Origin: RGIG3013 sp045538935
GTDB lineage: Bacteria > Bacillota > Clostridia > Oscillospirales > Acutalibacteraceae
Direction of reading: 5' to 3'
DNA length: 64,000 nucleotides
Assembly: GCA_045538935.1 (NCBI GenBank)
Contig: JAZQEI010000027.1
Coordinates: 62,001-126,000 of the forward strand
How positions within the stretch are numbered: position 1 is the stretch's first letter; each line of letters starts with the position of its first letter. The notes beneath the pieces are model-generated. The model was not told the origin of the DNA, searched no databases, and worked only from the letters and a program-made list of their open reading frames with translations. Below are positions 1-9,002 of this stretch, in pieces. A program made the translations under genes and the position numbers.

Positions 1-1963
1 CACTTTCATCTAAAAGCGAATCGGCTTTGAGCCAGACATAAATGTTTTCAGTGCTACTTTCAAAAAGCTGAGGGATTATGCTAAATATATCGGTATTACC
101 AAAGTTTTCAAGCTTTGATATTTCAAGAATTTCACTAATCTTTGAGACAACATCTTTTTTAGCAAGCTCTGCTAGGTATTCAGAATGGATTTTTCTTGTA
201 CTCCATTCACCGAAAGCCAGGTTGCGAACAACGTCTAAACAAAAGCCCGAACCGCCACACAAAAGAGGAATAAGCTTATGTTCACTCTTTCTTGCATCCT
301 TTTCAAGCAAATCCTTAATTGTTTTGTAGCAATGTTCTTGAAACTCTGATGTTTCTGACAAAATATGACTATTAATAAGTTCAACCAACATTGCAGCAAG
401 AGCATCACACTCGGGAAGCATTTCAAAAAACATTTCATATAAATGATCTTTTTGCTTTTTAGTGAAAATATCGTAATAATTTCTTATAAATTCAATAATT
501 TGTCGCTGAACCTGTTCAGTTCTGACGGTAAGCAATAATTTTTCAAAAACCGCATCTCTTGTCTTTTCAGATTCTGTTGGAAAATGCTCAGAGAAGAAGC
601 CCAGAATTTGCGGCTGTAAAAATCCGCCATAGTAAACGCGACAAAGGTCAGCATGGATAGTTTCACGGATAGCCTCATCTTCGCCGTCATAATTATTCTT
701 TATAAAAACAAATAGTTTGTCACGCATAATATCTGTGTGAATGAGGTCTAGAACAACGCTCATCGCCAACTGTTTAGCTGCATAGCACTCATTGGTGTAG
801 AGCTTTGAAATCTTTGAGAAGATATTTTTGGGGATTGCCTGATGAGCTTTTGGATAACGTTGTAAACATTTATAGGCATTTCTTCTGTATTCATCACTAA
901 GCGCCGAACGGTATTTTTCAAATATACATAGAAAATCATAAATTGCATCGTCATTTGGTAATACCTTTTGCTCTGAAAACAATCCGCTTGCACCCACAAA
1001 TAGTGAAACTAAGTCTGACAAGGTTTTCATATTGAGTTTTTCTAAAGAAGGCATTGCCTTAACAGCGTTATTCATAAAGAGCAAAAATTCGTTCCGTATG
1101 CTTTCTTCCAACAGCAAGGAATAGAAAAAATTAACCGGGGCTTTTGCAATCACGTCGTCTGCTGGCAAACCGACAACTAAATTTGTGCAAAAATCAATAT
1201 AGATGCCCTTGCTTGAATTATTTTCAATATAGTTTTCCGAAATTGCCCTAATTTTCATCTGAGGATACTGTGCTATGTCAGTAGTGTATGTCACGAATGA
1301 AATGTTTTCACGCATGTTGAATGGCAGTACGGCTATAAATGCTCCAATAAGCTTCAGAGCTTCACTCGACAACTGCTTATCGTCACAAGGCAGTTTAAAA
1401 ACAATAGGTTTGCCCTTGGCAAAAACGACCGACAAAACCGCAAACATAAAACTCTTAACCGTTTCTGCGTCATAATGTTTTATTATTTCATCAATGCTCT
1501 CAATCGCCGCCACTTCATATTTTATTTCTGGATATTCACAATCAGCTATAGCTTTTGGCGACATTAAATCAAAACCATCAATATCAGTTACAAACATTTT
1601 TGTGTTGAGAGGTGCGTTTTTTCCCGAAAAAATTAGAGCTTTCTTTTCTTCTTCACTCAAAATCAGAGTATGTGAAAGATAAGCGCTTCTTTCTCCTGTG
1701 TAATCACGCGGTAGATATGTAATGCAGCTTTGCACAAACTCGCCTGTTTTTAAGCAACATTGACTGTAAACCGTTGGCATAACACCTTTTCTGACGGCTT
1801 CAAGATCGTTTTTAGCTAACTTATTCTCATAGATAAAGGAAAGGTCACGCTGAACAAAATCACGTTCAAGTCCCTTTGAGTGTGCAAATGTGTCAAAACC
1901 ATCAGATCGGTTATACATACTAACTCTTGCAGGCACTCTGGAATAGAAATGTTGCTTAGCCAT
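1..1963 (-). CDS. GAP1-N2-like GTPase-associated protein, 3' end cut by window edge
   Basis: The frame is open from an ATG at 1963, with GGGGAG upstream, to the left window edge. I read every codon and found no stop, so at least 654 residues are present and the C-terminus is missing. The N-terminus has a Tyr-Ser-Arg motif, then GFDTFAHSKGL near residue 22, and later DYTGERSAYLSHTLIL. This pattern matches my memory of the GAP1-N2 domain of GTPase-associated proteins found beside TRAFAC-class GTPases in bacterial conflict systems. The rest looks alpha-helical, with no membrane segment or catalytic motif I recognise. The start is 32 nt after the pilB stop with no terminator between, so it may be read from the pilus transcript. 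The family call is from memory; function is unknown. Confidence 0.55.
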   Translation of the reverse strand, partial: MAKQHFYSRVPARVSMYNRSDGFDTFAHSKGLERDFVQRDLSFIYENKLAKNDLEAVRKGVMPTVYSQCCLKTGEFVQSCITYLPRDYTGERSAYLSHTLILSEEEKKALIFSGKNAPLNTKMFVTDIDGFDLMSPKAIADCEYPEIKYEVAAIESIDEIIKHYDAETVKSFMFAVLSVVFAKGKPIVFKLPCDDKQLSSEALKLIGAFIAVLPFNMRENISFVTYTTDIAQYPQMKIRAISENYIENNSSKGIYIDFCTNLVVGLPADDVIAKAPVNFFYSLLLEESIRNEFLLFMNNAVKAMPSLEKLNMKTLSDLVSLFVGASGLFSEQKVLPNDDAIYDFLCIFEKYRSALSDEYRRNAYKCLQRYPKAHQAIPKNIFSKISKLYTNECYAAKQLAMSVVLDLIHTDIMRDKLFVFIKNNYDGEDEAIRETIHADLCRVYYGGFLQPQILGFFSEHFPTESEKTRDAVFEKLLLTVRTEQVQRQIIEFIRNYYDIFTKKQKDHLYEMFFEMLPECDALAAMLVELINSHILSETSEFQEHCYKTIKDLLEKDARKSEHKLIPLLCGGSGFCLDVVRNLAFGEWSTRKIHSEYLAELAKKDVVSKISEILEISKLENFGNTDIFSIIPQLFESSTENIYVWLKADSLLDES

Positions 1964-1995
1964 ATTATCTCCCCTTCATTGTTATAATTTTGGTC

Positions 1996-3684
1996 TTACT
2001 CAATATTAAGCGTCATAAGTTCCTGTATGCTGGTTACGCCTTTAACAACGAGATTGCGACAAGAATTCCAAAGAGTTGTCATTCCGTTTTCGACAGCAAT
2101 CTTACGTAAAACATCAAGATTTTTTTCATTCATAACGGCGCTCTTCATTGTTTCGTTTATATACATAACTTCATGGACTGCAATACGTCCCTTATAGCCA
2201 GTGTTATTACAAAACTGACAACCCTGTGGTCTTGCAATACTGATAGGCTCGTTAATGCCGAGAATTTCCATTTCCTTAGCATTGGTTCTTCCTTTTTTCT
2301 TACAAGCAGGACAAAGTCTTTTAACCAGACGTTGTGCAATTACGCCCACAAGTGCATCGGCAACAAGATAGTTATCAACACCCATATCCTGCAGACGAAG
2401 AATTGCACCTGGTGCATCGTTTGTATGAAGTGTGCTGAAAACTATGTGACCCGTAATTGCAGAACGCACAGCAATTTCCGCTGTTTCTTCGTCTCGAATC
2501 TCACCAATCATAATAATATCGGGATCCTGTCGTAGAATGGAACGGAGCGCTGCCGCGAAGGTCATGTTTGCCTTTGGATTAACCTGTGTCTGGTTTATGC
2601 CTGCCATAGTAAATTCGACAGGATCTTCAACTGTTACGATATTAACAGTAGGATTATTTACTTCTTTTAGGAAGGAGTAAAGTGTTGTTGATTTACCACA
2701 ACCTGTAGGTCCTGTTAAAAGAATTATTCCGTGTGGACGTGCAAGCATTTTATCAACAACAACGTTTTCGGTATCTGTGAAACCAAGATCGGCTCTTGTG
2801 AAATGGAAAGATGTTTTATCAAGCACACGGATAACAAACTTTTCGCCGAAAACCGTAGGAAGAGTTGAAACACGGAAGTCATATTCTCTACCGCCAACCA
2901 CCATATTAATACGTCCGTCCTGAGGAACACGACGTTCGGCAATGTTAAGACCCGACATAATTTTAAGTCTTGCACAAATTGCAGAAAAGGCTTCAATAGG
3001 AAACTCAGCACGGTCTTGCAAGTCACCGTCTATACGGTATCTGACCTTAACAATTTTTTCAAACGGTTCGATGTGTATATCGCTCGCACGGTAAGGAATG
3101 GCTTCTTTAATAACAGAATCAACCAATCTTACGGCAGGATTATTAATTACATCGCCTTCATTTGCAACTCCAAGTGCTCCCTTTTGAAAAGCGCTAATTT
3201 GCTGCTCAGCCTTTTCCGTGTTGAGGTCACTCAAAGCCGCCGATGTAGAAATAACCGCCGAAATCGAATCAACATAACGATCAATTTGAACCGGAGGAAC
3301 AAGAATGTAATCGCATTTACAAGAAATCTTAGACGCAATTGCTGACATTGCATGACAGTTAAGCGGTTTTCCCGTTGCAACAAGCAATGTTCCGTTTTTG
3401 TCATAGGTTATGGGAATGATTTTATGCTTTTTCATAAAATCAAACGTAAATAAATCAAACAACTGCTTATCGATTTCGAGCATATCAATTTCAACACAAG
3501 GCATACAATAATATTCAGCCAAGGCATCAAGCTCTTCGGTTTCGGTTACAGCCTCCTTAGCCAAAAGGTAATCTCTGACACCGACATTAAGCCTTTCGCA
3601 CTCGTCAAGAATATGCTCTGCATCCTTGCGCTTTACAAGTTTTTTATAAATATAAAACTGTAAAAGTTCGTAATTTATATTCAT
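1996..3684 (-). CDS. pilB: Type IV pilus assembly ATPase PilB (GspE/PulE family)
   Basis: This is the cytoplasmic hexameric motor that drives pilus extension, 562 residues. An N-terminal MshEN/GspE_N-like region covers about residues 1-150. The core has Walker A GPTGCGKST at residues 325-333, an Asp box and Walker B region (DPDIIMIGEIRDEETAE), and a His box (GHIVFSTLHTNDAPGA). The C-terminal four-cysteine zinc site uses C458, C461, C489 and C492, as in PilB/GspE and not in the retraction ATPase PilT. It is the last pilus gene of its unit, 11 nt after pilC. No pilT lies in the window, so retraction, if it occurs, needs a gene elsewhere. Confidence 0.95.
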   Translation of the reverse strand: MNINYELLQFYIYKKLVKRKDAEHILDECERLNVGVRDYLLAKEAVTETEELDALAEYYCMPCVEIDMLEIDKQLFDLFTFDFMKKHKIIPITYDKNGTLLVATGKPLNCHAMSAIASKISCKCDYILVPPVQIDRYVDSISAVISTSAALSDLNTEKAEQQISAFQKGALGVANEGDVINNPAVRLVDSVIKEAIPYRASDIHIEPFEKIVKVRYRIDGDLQDRAEFPIEAFSAICARLKIMSGLNIAERRVPQDGRINMVVGGREYDFRVSTLPTVFGEKFVIRVLDKTSFHFTRADLGFTDTENVVVDKMLARPHGIILLTGPTGCGKSTTLYSFLKEVNNPTVNIVTVEDPVEFTMAGINQTQVNPKANMTFAAALRSILRQDPDIIMIGEIRDEETAEIAVRSAITGHIVFSTLHTNDAPGAILRLQDMGVDNYLVADALVGVIAQRLVKRLCPACKKKGRTNAKEMEILGINEPISIARPQGCQFCNNTGYKGRIAVHEVMYINETMKSAVMNEKNLDVLRKIAVENGMTTLWNSCRNLVVKGVTSIQELMTLNIE

Positions 3685-3695
3685 ACTCTACCCCT

Positions 3696-4913
3696 TTATC
3701 TTACCGTGAGTCCAGTCATAATTGAAATCATTGGCGAATAAACCGCAAGGAAAAGTGCTCCAATGATGGCGCCCATTATAAGGAGCATAATGGGTTGTAT
3801 TTTGTTTGTAATAGAATTGAGAGATGTTTCAACCTGCGTATCAAAGAAAGAACATGAACGAAGCAAAACGTCATCAAGCGAGTTGGTCTTTTCGCCAATG
3901 GTTACCATCTGAATCATCATTGGCGGAAATAGCTTATAGCTTTCAAAAGCATTCGTTAGCGACATACCGCCCCTAACTGCTTCCACAGCCGTGTGGAATT
4001 TCTTTTTAAAATATTTGTTGGTGATAATGATTTCCGTTGCGTCTAGAGCCTCAGCAAGATCCATACCACTAGAAATAAGCAACGCAAAGCTTCTGGCAAA
4101 ACGAGCGGTTATCATGTTTATCTGAATAGTCTTTACGAATGGCAATTCAAGTTTAAGAACGTCTAAAGCATATCCACCAAAATCGGTTCTTGAAATTGCA
4201 AAAATCAACAAACCAAGAACAACAACACCCGCAAGTATGTATTGCCACCAGGCAATAAGAAAGTCAGAAATGTTGTAAACCACAGCAGTCAAACCTTCAA
4301 CTTCAACCTCAAGCTTAGCAAGAGTATCCTTAAAGGTAGGAATAACAACAATCATCATTAGCACAACAATGCCAACGGTCATACCACCAAGCATCATTGG
4401 ATAAGCCAATGCGCCCTTAACCTTTCGCTTAAGCTCCTGTTCCTTTTCAAAATACTCAGCAACAGACTCAAAAACCTTATCCATTTTTCCGCTGAGTTCG
4501 CCGACCCTTACCATACTTCTGAAAAAGTCAGGAAAAACCTTCGCGTGCTTTTCCAATGCTTCAGACATAAGCATACCCGCCTGAACATCTTCGTAAATAA
4601 CCTCAAGAATATTTTTAAAATAAGTTGTAAAAGGCTGATTTTTAAGAATATCAAGGCAGTCAAGTATAGGAATGCTAGTGTGAAGCATAATTGCAAATTG
4701 ACGGCAGAAGGTTGTAAGATCGTTCATTGGAACCTTGCCCGTGCCAAGAGTAAAAAACGCAGAAGGTGTTCCACCAGAATACACCTTTGCCGAAACAAGA
4801 TAAAGGCTCTGCTTAGCAAGCTGTATTTCAAGGTCGTGTTCATCATTTGCGATGAAAATTCCTTTGATTTTTTGTTTTTGCAAATTATATGCAACGTATT
4901 TATATTTTTGCAT
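3696..4913 (-). CDS. pilC: Type IV pilus inner-membrane platform protein PilC
   Basis: This 405-residue polytopic membrane protein is the platform that couples the PilB motor to pilin insertion. It shows the two T2SSF-type repeats of the family: the first around residues 65-190 with RQFAIMLHTSIPILDCL, the second around 270-395 with a matching ARFARSFALLISSGMDL. Three hydrophobic membrane segments follow the usual PilC layout (about 165-195, 215-240 and 370-400). The start is an ATG at 4913. It sits between pilD (16 nt upstream) and pilB (11 nt downstream). The length is normal for the family and nothing is missing. Confidence 0.95.
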   Translation of the reverse strand: MQKYKYVAYNLQKQKIKGIFIANDEHDLEIQLAKQSLYLVSAKVYSGGTPSAFFTLGTGKVPMNDLTTFCRQFAIMLHTSIPILDCLDILKNQPFTTYFKNILEVIYEDVQAGMLMSEALEKHAKVFPDFFRSMVRVGELSGKMDKVFESVAEYFEKEQELKRKVKGALAYPMMLGGMTVGIVVLMMIVVIPTFKDTLAKLEVEVEGLTAVVYNISDFLIAWWQYILAGVVVLGLLIFAISRTDFGGYALDVLKLELPFVKTIQINMITARFARSFALLISSGMDLAEALDATEIIITNKYFKKKFHTAVEAVRGGMSLTNAFESYKLFPPMMIQMVTIGEKTNSLDDVLLRSCSFFDTQVETSLNSITNKIQPIMLLIMGAIIGALFLAVYSPMISIMTGLTVR

Positions 4914-4929
4914 TAAGCTTTAATCCTTC

Positions 4930-5733
4930 CTATATCTGATTAATTAAAAGGTTTAAATACCACTCAATCAACTGATTTCCAAAAAACATTGAAATAAGCG
5001 TTGCTGCGGCAAGATAAGGGCCAAATGGATGCTCAGTATGTTTTTCGGAATTGTTTACACGGTTTAAAATTGACATCACAACTGCACCAACTACAGATGC
5101 AATAAGAATAGCTAAAATGAATTTCTGCCAACCAAGAAGAAAACCCGCCGCCGCGGCATATTTAACGTCGCCAAAGCCAAGACCTTCTTTTTTAATAACC
5201 AGAATACAGCCGTAATAAAGTGCAAGAAAAAGAATTCCGCCTGCGGCTGCACCAATTAAATGATCGTACCATTTTGTGAGTGTGTCAGCATAAATGGCAA
5301 CTAACCCTCCAAGAGCAACTAAAATAGTAAAACGATTAAAAATCAACATATGCTCAAGGTCAATGAAAAAAATGCAAATTAGCACCGAGGAAACAATGGC
5401 GGCCATAACGGCATAAGGAATACTTTTTTCAAAGAATATAAAAACTGCCAAAAGCCACAAAAGAGCGTTTGATAACTCAACTAACATATATCTTGGTGAA
5501 ATTTTTTCCTTACAGTTTCGACATTTGCCGCCGAGAATTATGTATGACAAAATTGGTATGTTGTCGTACCATTTAAGGCTATAATCACAAGTCGTACAGT
5601 GTGATCCCGGTTTTGAAAGATTCATGCCGTTTGGAAAACGGTATATAACAACATTCAAAAAGCTACCTACACAAAGTCCTAAAATACCTGTAAGAACATA
5701 GATTGAAAGCGTTGTAAATTGTTCTACTGTCAT
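4930..5733 (-). CDS. pilD: Type IV prepilin peptidase PilD (A24 family)
   Basis: This membrane aspartyl protease cleaves prepilin leaders after glycine and usually N-methylates the new end. The N-terminal domain has the four zinc cysteines (CTTC and CRNC). The two catalytic aspartates are in FFIDLEHMLI and in the GFGDVKYAA loop. Seven or eight hydrophobic segments fill the rest. I chose the ATG at 5733 because GGAG lies seven bases upstream of it; a TTG four codons earlier has no ribosome site. The length of 267 residues is typical. Its clients are probably all six pilin-like proteins encoded between 6.9 and 12.0 kb. Confidence 0.94.
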   Translation of the reverse strand: MTVEQFTTLSIYVLTGILGLCVGSFLNVVIYRFPNGMNLSKPGSHCTTCDYSLKWYDNIPILSYIILGGKCRNCKEKISPRYMLVELSNALLWLLAVFIFFEKSIPYAVMAAIVSSVLICIFFIDLEHMLIFNRFTILVALGGLVAIYADTLTKWYDHLIGAAAGGILFLALYYGCILVIKKEGLGFGDVKYAAAAGFLLGWQKFILAILIASVVGAVVMSILNRVNNSEKHTEHPFGPYLAAATLISMFFGNQLIEWYLNLLINQI

Positions 5734-5745
5734 TTCATTCTCCAA

Positions 5746-6927
5746 TTAGAAATTGTTTGATGTGTTGAAGTGCTTAGCATAAACTGCGCCGTGAAGTTCA
5801 AGGGCTTTTGCCTTTTCCAGCGACTGCTTATCGATAACAAGGGGCAGAAATTCAACCTTGTTTTCCTTTGCTTCGTCGTTGATCATTTCAAAAAGGAAAC
5901 CGTATTCACTTGGCATATTAACATAAACAGAATCAATTTCACCAAGCTCAGTTATCTCCGAATTACTTGCGATAAGGTCAAGCGCCCATTTAATAAATAT
6001 GCGGAAGTTCTCATATATAAAGCCGTCGCGGTCGGTAGGTGTTTCACGAAGCATAAATTTGGGAAGTTTTCGCGCAACCTTGCGGCTTGAGAAAGTTACA
6101 TCGGTATCGAAAACGCTCGATTCGTCCTCAATGTTAGGATCGTCTGACATTGCGTCCTCAACGTCCGGATCACTCATAACCTCTTCACCCATCATTGTAA
6201 GTTGCTTTGCCTTTGCCTTTTCTTTGGCATTCAAAACAAGGAGTTCGCCTGTTGAATGGTCGAAAAGCAGGTCTTCTGATGCAACACGCGATTTAAAAAG
6301 CATTGAATGACCAAAAGGAAGTCTGAAATAACCAACAGTTCTGCCCTTGTTAACAAAAGCAAATCTCGCAAATTCCTCTTTAATATCAAGCAACAAACAA
6401 GTTGCACCTTTAAGTTTCTGATTTAGAGCCATTGCACCATCAGCCATTGCATTTGAAGCGAAGGTTATATTCTGAACTGTAATTTCGTTTTCAGAAAAAA
6501 TTTGATTAAGTCGGCTTACAATTTCTTTTCTTATGCCAACAATACCAAATGTAGCAATCTGCTTATTAAGAGCAAGCTGATATGTGCGATAGTGCATCTC
6601 GGATTTATCTTTATAAACTGTTTCAACCGCCAGCTCAAGTGAACGTTCTAAAGCCCTACGTCCCAAATTTGGAATGGTGAAAATGTCGGTCAAAAAAACG
6701 TGATCCGGCAAAACCAAAGAAACCCTTGTTATAGGAGCTTCGGGCTTTTTTTGTTTGTAGGCTTTTATAAGTTTATCAAGTTTTGAATAAAAATCATCAT
6801 CAAAGGGCTTTGCCTTACAGTTACCCACAATATGATTAATCTTACCGCTTTCATTGAGTGTGTAAAAACTGACCATTTCGGCATCAGTATCAATAGAAAT
6901 TACGGCAGGAATGGTTATTTCAGCCAT
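5746..6927 (-). CDS. pilM: PilM-like actin-fold pilus assembly protein
   Basis: This 393-residue cytoplasmic protein has the actin-like fold of PilM/competence ComM-type proteins, which normally link pilin-side membrane proteins (PilN) to the PilB/PilC machine. The N-terminus (VISIDTDAEMVSFYTL) and a nucleotide-site segment around CLLLDIKEEFARFAFV support the assignment, as does its place in the operon. An acidic stretch at about residues 245-275 (GEEVMSDPDVEDAMSDD and following) is an unusual insertion between the two halves. No PilN or PilO gene lies beside it, which is atypical. Start ATG at 6927 with GGGAG upstream. Confidence 0.8.
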   Translation of the reverse strand: MAEITIPAVISIDTDAEMVSFYTLNESGKINHIVGNCKAKPFDDDFYSKLDKLIKAYKQKKPEAPITRVSLVLPDHVFLTDIFTIPNLGRRALERSLELAVETVYKDKSEMHYRTYQLALNKQIATFGIVGIRKEIVSRLNQIFSENEITVQNITFASNAMADGAMALNQKLKGATCLLLDIKEEFARFAFVNKGRTVGYFRLPFGHSMLFKSRVASEDLLFDHSTGELLVLNAKEKAKAKQLTMMGEEVMSDPDVEDAMSDDPNIEDESSVFDTDVTFSSRKVARKLPKFMLRETPTDRDGFIYENFRIFIKWALDLIASNSEITELGEIDSVYVNMPSEYGFLFEMINDEAKENKVEFLPLVIDKQSLEKAKALELHGAVYAKHFNTSNNF

Positions 6928-6942
6928 TTATATATGCTCCCT

Positions 6943-7314
6943 TCAGTTCCATTTAATTATCGAGTAGGTACCGTCGCCGTTGTCTTTAAGCTCGGCATCA
7001 AATAAAATTTCATCTTCACCCGCCTCTTTAACAGAAAGCTTAAGGTTACTTACATTTATGTCATAATCTGGATAGTTGTTTGTCCAAGCAGTTCCCGAAC
7101 CGGTTTTAACTGCCTTTATAAAATCTTCGCCTATCTGTTCGAAAACGATTTGGTTTTTTATTTCTTCTTCGGCCACCATCTGTCGACGATGAACTAAAAA
7201 AGTAGTTGTAAGAATTAAGGTAGAAAGTGAAAATGTAACCACAAGTAATGTTACGGCAAGCTCAATTGCTGCGCCTTTGCGGCGGTTAACCTTTTGAAAA
7301 GAGATTTTTTTCAT
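6943..7314 (-). CDS. Prepilin-like membrane protein with atypical cleavage site
   Basis: This is a 123-residue protein with a short basic leader (KVNRRKG) followed by a hydrophobic helix and a small extracellular domain, as in minor pilins. The putative processed end reads AAIELAV, which puts the glutamate at position 4 after the glycine, not the canonical 5. It could be a divergent minor pilin, a TadE-like protein, or a PilN/PilO stand-in. Its ATG overlaps the stop of the preceding prepilin gene (TAATG), so the two are translationally coupled. It lies directly before pilM. Confidence 0.65.
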   Translation of the reverse strand: MKKISFQKVNRRKGAAIELAVTLLVVTFSLSTLILTTTFLVHRRQMVAEEEIKNQIVFEQIGEDFIKAVKTGSGTAWTNNYPDYDINVSNLKLSVKEAGEDEILFDAELKDNGDGTYSIIKWN

Positions 7315-7751
7315 TATTCACCCTCTCCTTCCTGTGATGCATCATCAGTCAAAGGCACTTGTGCATAAGGAAAATTAAATGAATAAAGTTCCTCGCTTTG
7401 TGAATCGACAGCACTATATTTTAACGTTTTTTCGGTGAAATTTGTTGTAACGGTTATTGTCATGTTGTCACCAATAAGAACAAAATTACCATCAACGTTT
7501 TTTATGTAATTACCACATTTTTTAATAGCAGTTTCAAATTCCTCTTCGGTTTGGGCAAAACGAAAACATTCAAGAATGTTTTCGGCAGAGTTTTTAAGCT
7601 CAACCGCTACGTTAGAATTGTTTTCAACATCAATTGACATCAAAACAACACTAATAGCCGATACCATAATAATACCAATTAAAAACAATGTTATTACAGC
7701 CTCAACAATTGTAATACCTTTTTTAAATTTTAGTGTTTTGTTGTTCTTCAT
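7314..7751 (-). CDS. Type IV prepilin (minor pilin or pseudopilin)
   Basis: The 145-residue product begins with a 12-residue leader ending in KKG, then ITIVEAVITLFLIGII. That is a canonical class III signal with glutamate at +5 and a hydrophobic assembly helix. The C-terminal domain of about 100 residues is not recognisable, contains one cysteine pair region (C50 and C69 area) and ends in an acidic tail. PilD should process it. Its position as second gene of the pil unit suggests a minor pilin that primes or caps the fibre, which is inference. Confidence 0.8.
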   Translation of the reverse strand: MKNNKTLKFKKGITIVEAVITLFLIGIIMVSAISVVLMSIDVENNSNVAVELKNSAENILECFRFAQTEEEFETAIKKCGNYIKNVDGNFVLIGDNMTITVTTNFTEKTLKYSAVDSQSEELYSFNFPYAQVPLTDDASQEGEGE

Positions 7752-7760
7752 ACTCTCACC

Positions 7761-8273
7761 CTACACAATATCATCTAAACGCGGATTAATGCAAAAGGTG
7801 TTTGTTTTTTCTACTTTTTTATTGTTGGCACTTTCGAGCTCATAAGTAACTGTGCAAAAGAAAATCAGATCCTTTTCGTTGCGCATTTCTTCAAACCTAA
7901 TTTCTTTTATTTCTTTGCAGTCAAAGCTCGACTCATTTTCAGCTGAAAATTTGGCTTTAAGATTGCCGTTTAAAAAATAAAGATTAATATCATCTTCTTC
8001 AATTTTTGCAACAATTTTATTGTCTTGCACCTTTAAATCGGTAGCGTTATTAACAATAGCATTTTCAACCCAACCTTCAATAAGGTCTTCAATAAACTCT
8101 ACTCTCTCGGTTGCCATTTCTTTAGATGCGCTTATCTTGGTAACTTCACTTGATAGTGAAGCGAAGGTAACAACCGAAACCGAAACAATGGCAACAAGGG
8201 CAATAACAACGCACATTTCTGACAATGTGGCACCCGTTTTTGCGGATTTAAAATTATGCTTAAACCGCTTCAT
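7761..8273 (-). CDS. Type IV prepilin, first gene of the pil assembly operon
   Basis: This 170-residue prepilin has a leader ending TG and the mature start ATLSEMCVVIALVAIVS, with glutamate at +5. I chose the ATG at 8273 because AAAGGA lies eight bases upstream; the GTG 18 bases earlier has no ribosome site. The rest is an extracellular domain of about 135 residues with two cysteines (near positions 122 and 160) that could pair. It is followed after 9 nt by the next prepilin. A promoter with TTGCAT and TATAAT lies about 50 nt upstream, so this gene heads the operon. Confidence 0.8.
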   Translation of the reverse strand: MKRFKHNFKSAKTGATLSEMCVVIALVAIVSVSVVTFASLSSEVTKISASKEMATERVEFIEDLIEGWVENAIVNNATDLKVQDNKIVAKIEEDDINLYFLNGNLKAKFSAENESSFDCKEIKEIRFEEMRNEKDLIFFCTVTYELESANNKKVEKTNTFCINPRLDDIV

Positions 8274-8321
8274 TCCGGTCAGTCCTTTCACAGTTATATA
8301 TAATTTAATATACTTAGGTTA

Positions 8322-8350
8322 ATTATATATCATTTAAGCCAAAAATGCAA
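8322..8350 (-). promoter_or_regulatory. Sigma-A-type promoter of the pil assembly operon
   Basis: Read on the minus strand there is a TTGCAT -35 box (8345-8350), a 17-bp spacer and a perfect TATAAT -10 box (8322-8327). It lies about 50 nt before the first prepilin start and downstream of the terminator of the other pilin unit, so the assembly genes appear to have their own promoter. Confidence 0.7.
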
Positions 8351-8461
8351 TAGTTGTTCAAATGAATATAGGCAAACTTTTATTATTATTTTCATACAAA
8401 TTAATATTAATGGCCGCTACACTAAAATTGTTAATTTTTAGTTGTTCAATATTCTTAATTA

Positions 8462-8502
8462 ATAAAAAAGCACCGCAACACCCTCAAAAGGGGTTGCGGT
8501 GC
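8462..8502 (-). terminator. Rho-independent terminator of the pilin unit
   Basis: On the minus strand a GC-rich hairpin (GCACCGCAACCCC with its complement, 8470-8502) is followed by a run of six Ts (8464-8469). It lies 60 nt after the stop of the short pilin and separates the three-pilin transcript from the pil assembly operon. Confidence 0.88.
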
Positions 8503-8562
8503 CAACGTTTTTCCGAGTGTCAAAAAACGTGATACTATGTATCAAAAAAGTAAATTAGTTGT

Positions 8563-8883
8563 TTAATCTACTACGCAGAGGGGAGTTTCACCATCAGGAA
8601 GTGCTGTTACAACTGTGTCGTCCATTGAACCGTTGGTTACTTGGAAGAAAGTATCGTCATCAACTTTAACATAACCATCTACATCAGGAGCGCCGGTTGT
8701 GTAATCATGTTCAGCCATATACTCAGTGAAAGCTGCACGAGCTGCCTGAAGGTCAGCAGAATTGTTAGCCTTGTCGATTATAGATGTAAATGTAGGAATA
8801 AGAACTGCAGCGAGAATTGCAATAACAGCAATTACGATTACAAGTTCAGTGATTGTAAAGCCCTTACGGTTATTCTTTTTCAT
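8563..8883 (-). CDS. Type IV pilin, short form (candidate major pilin)
   Basis: This 106-residue prepilin has a six-residue leader ending RKG and a mature start FTITELVIVIAVIAILAAVL, a canonical type IV pilin helix with glutamate at +5. The globular part is only about 65 residues and ends in DGETPLCVVD. I set the start at the ATG at 8883, which has AAGGAG ten bases upstream; the TTG three codons earlier overlaps that site. The N-terminal helix and the segment after it are close to those of the two large pilin-like proteins upstream. It is the last gene before a strong terminator. Small size and position suggest the fibre subunit, which is inference. Confidence 0.88.
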   Translation of the reverse strand: MKKNNRKGFTITELVIVIAVIAILAAVLIPTFTSIIDKANNSADLQAARAAFTEYMAEHDYTTGAPDVDGYVKVDDDTFFQVTNGSMDDTVVTALPDGETPLCVVD

Positions 8884-9002
8884 TGGAATCAATCTCCTTA
8901 TAATTTAAGAATTAAAATTTTTCGAGTGATTTAGAAACTCACATAATTCAACAACTGCACTCGGAACAGTATTGATTTTAATATGAATTTCTTAATTAAC
9001 CT

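Noticed and set aside
1..1963. Several small plus-strand and minus-strand frames in the first 2 kb
   Set aside because: They overlap one long minus-strand frame that is open for at least 654 codons and has a good start, so they are shadows.
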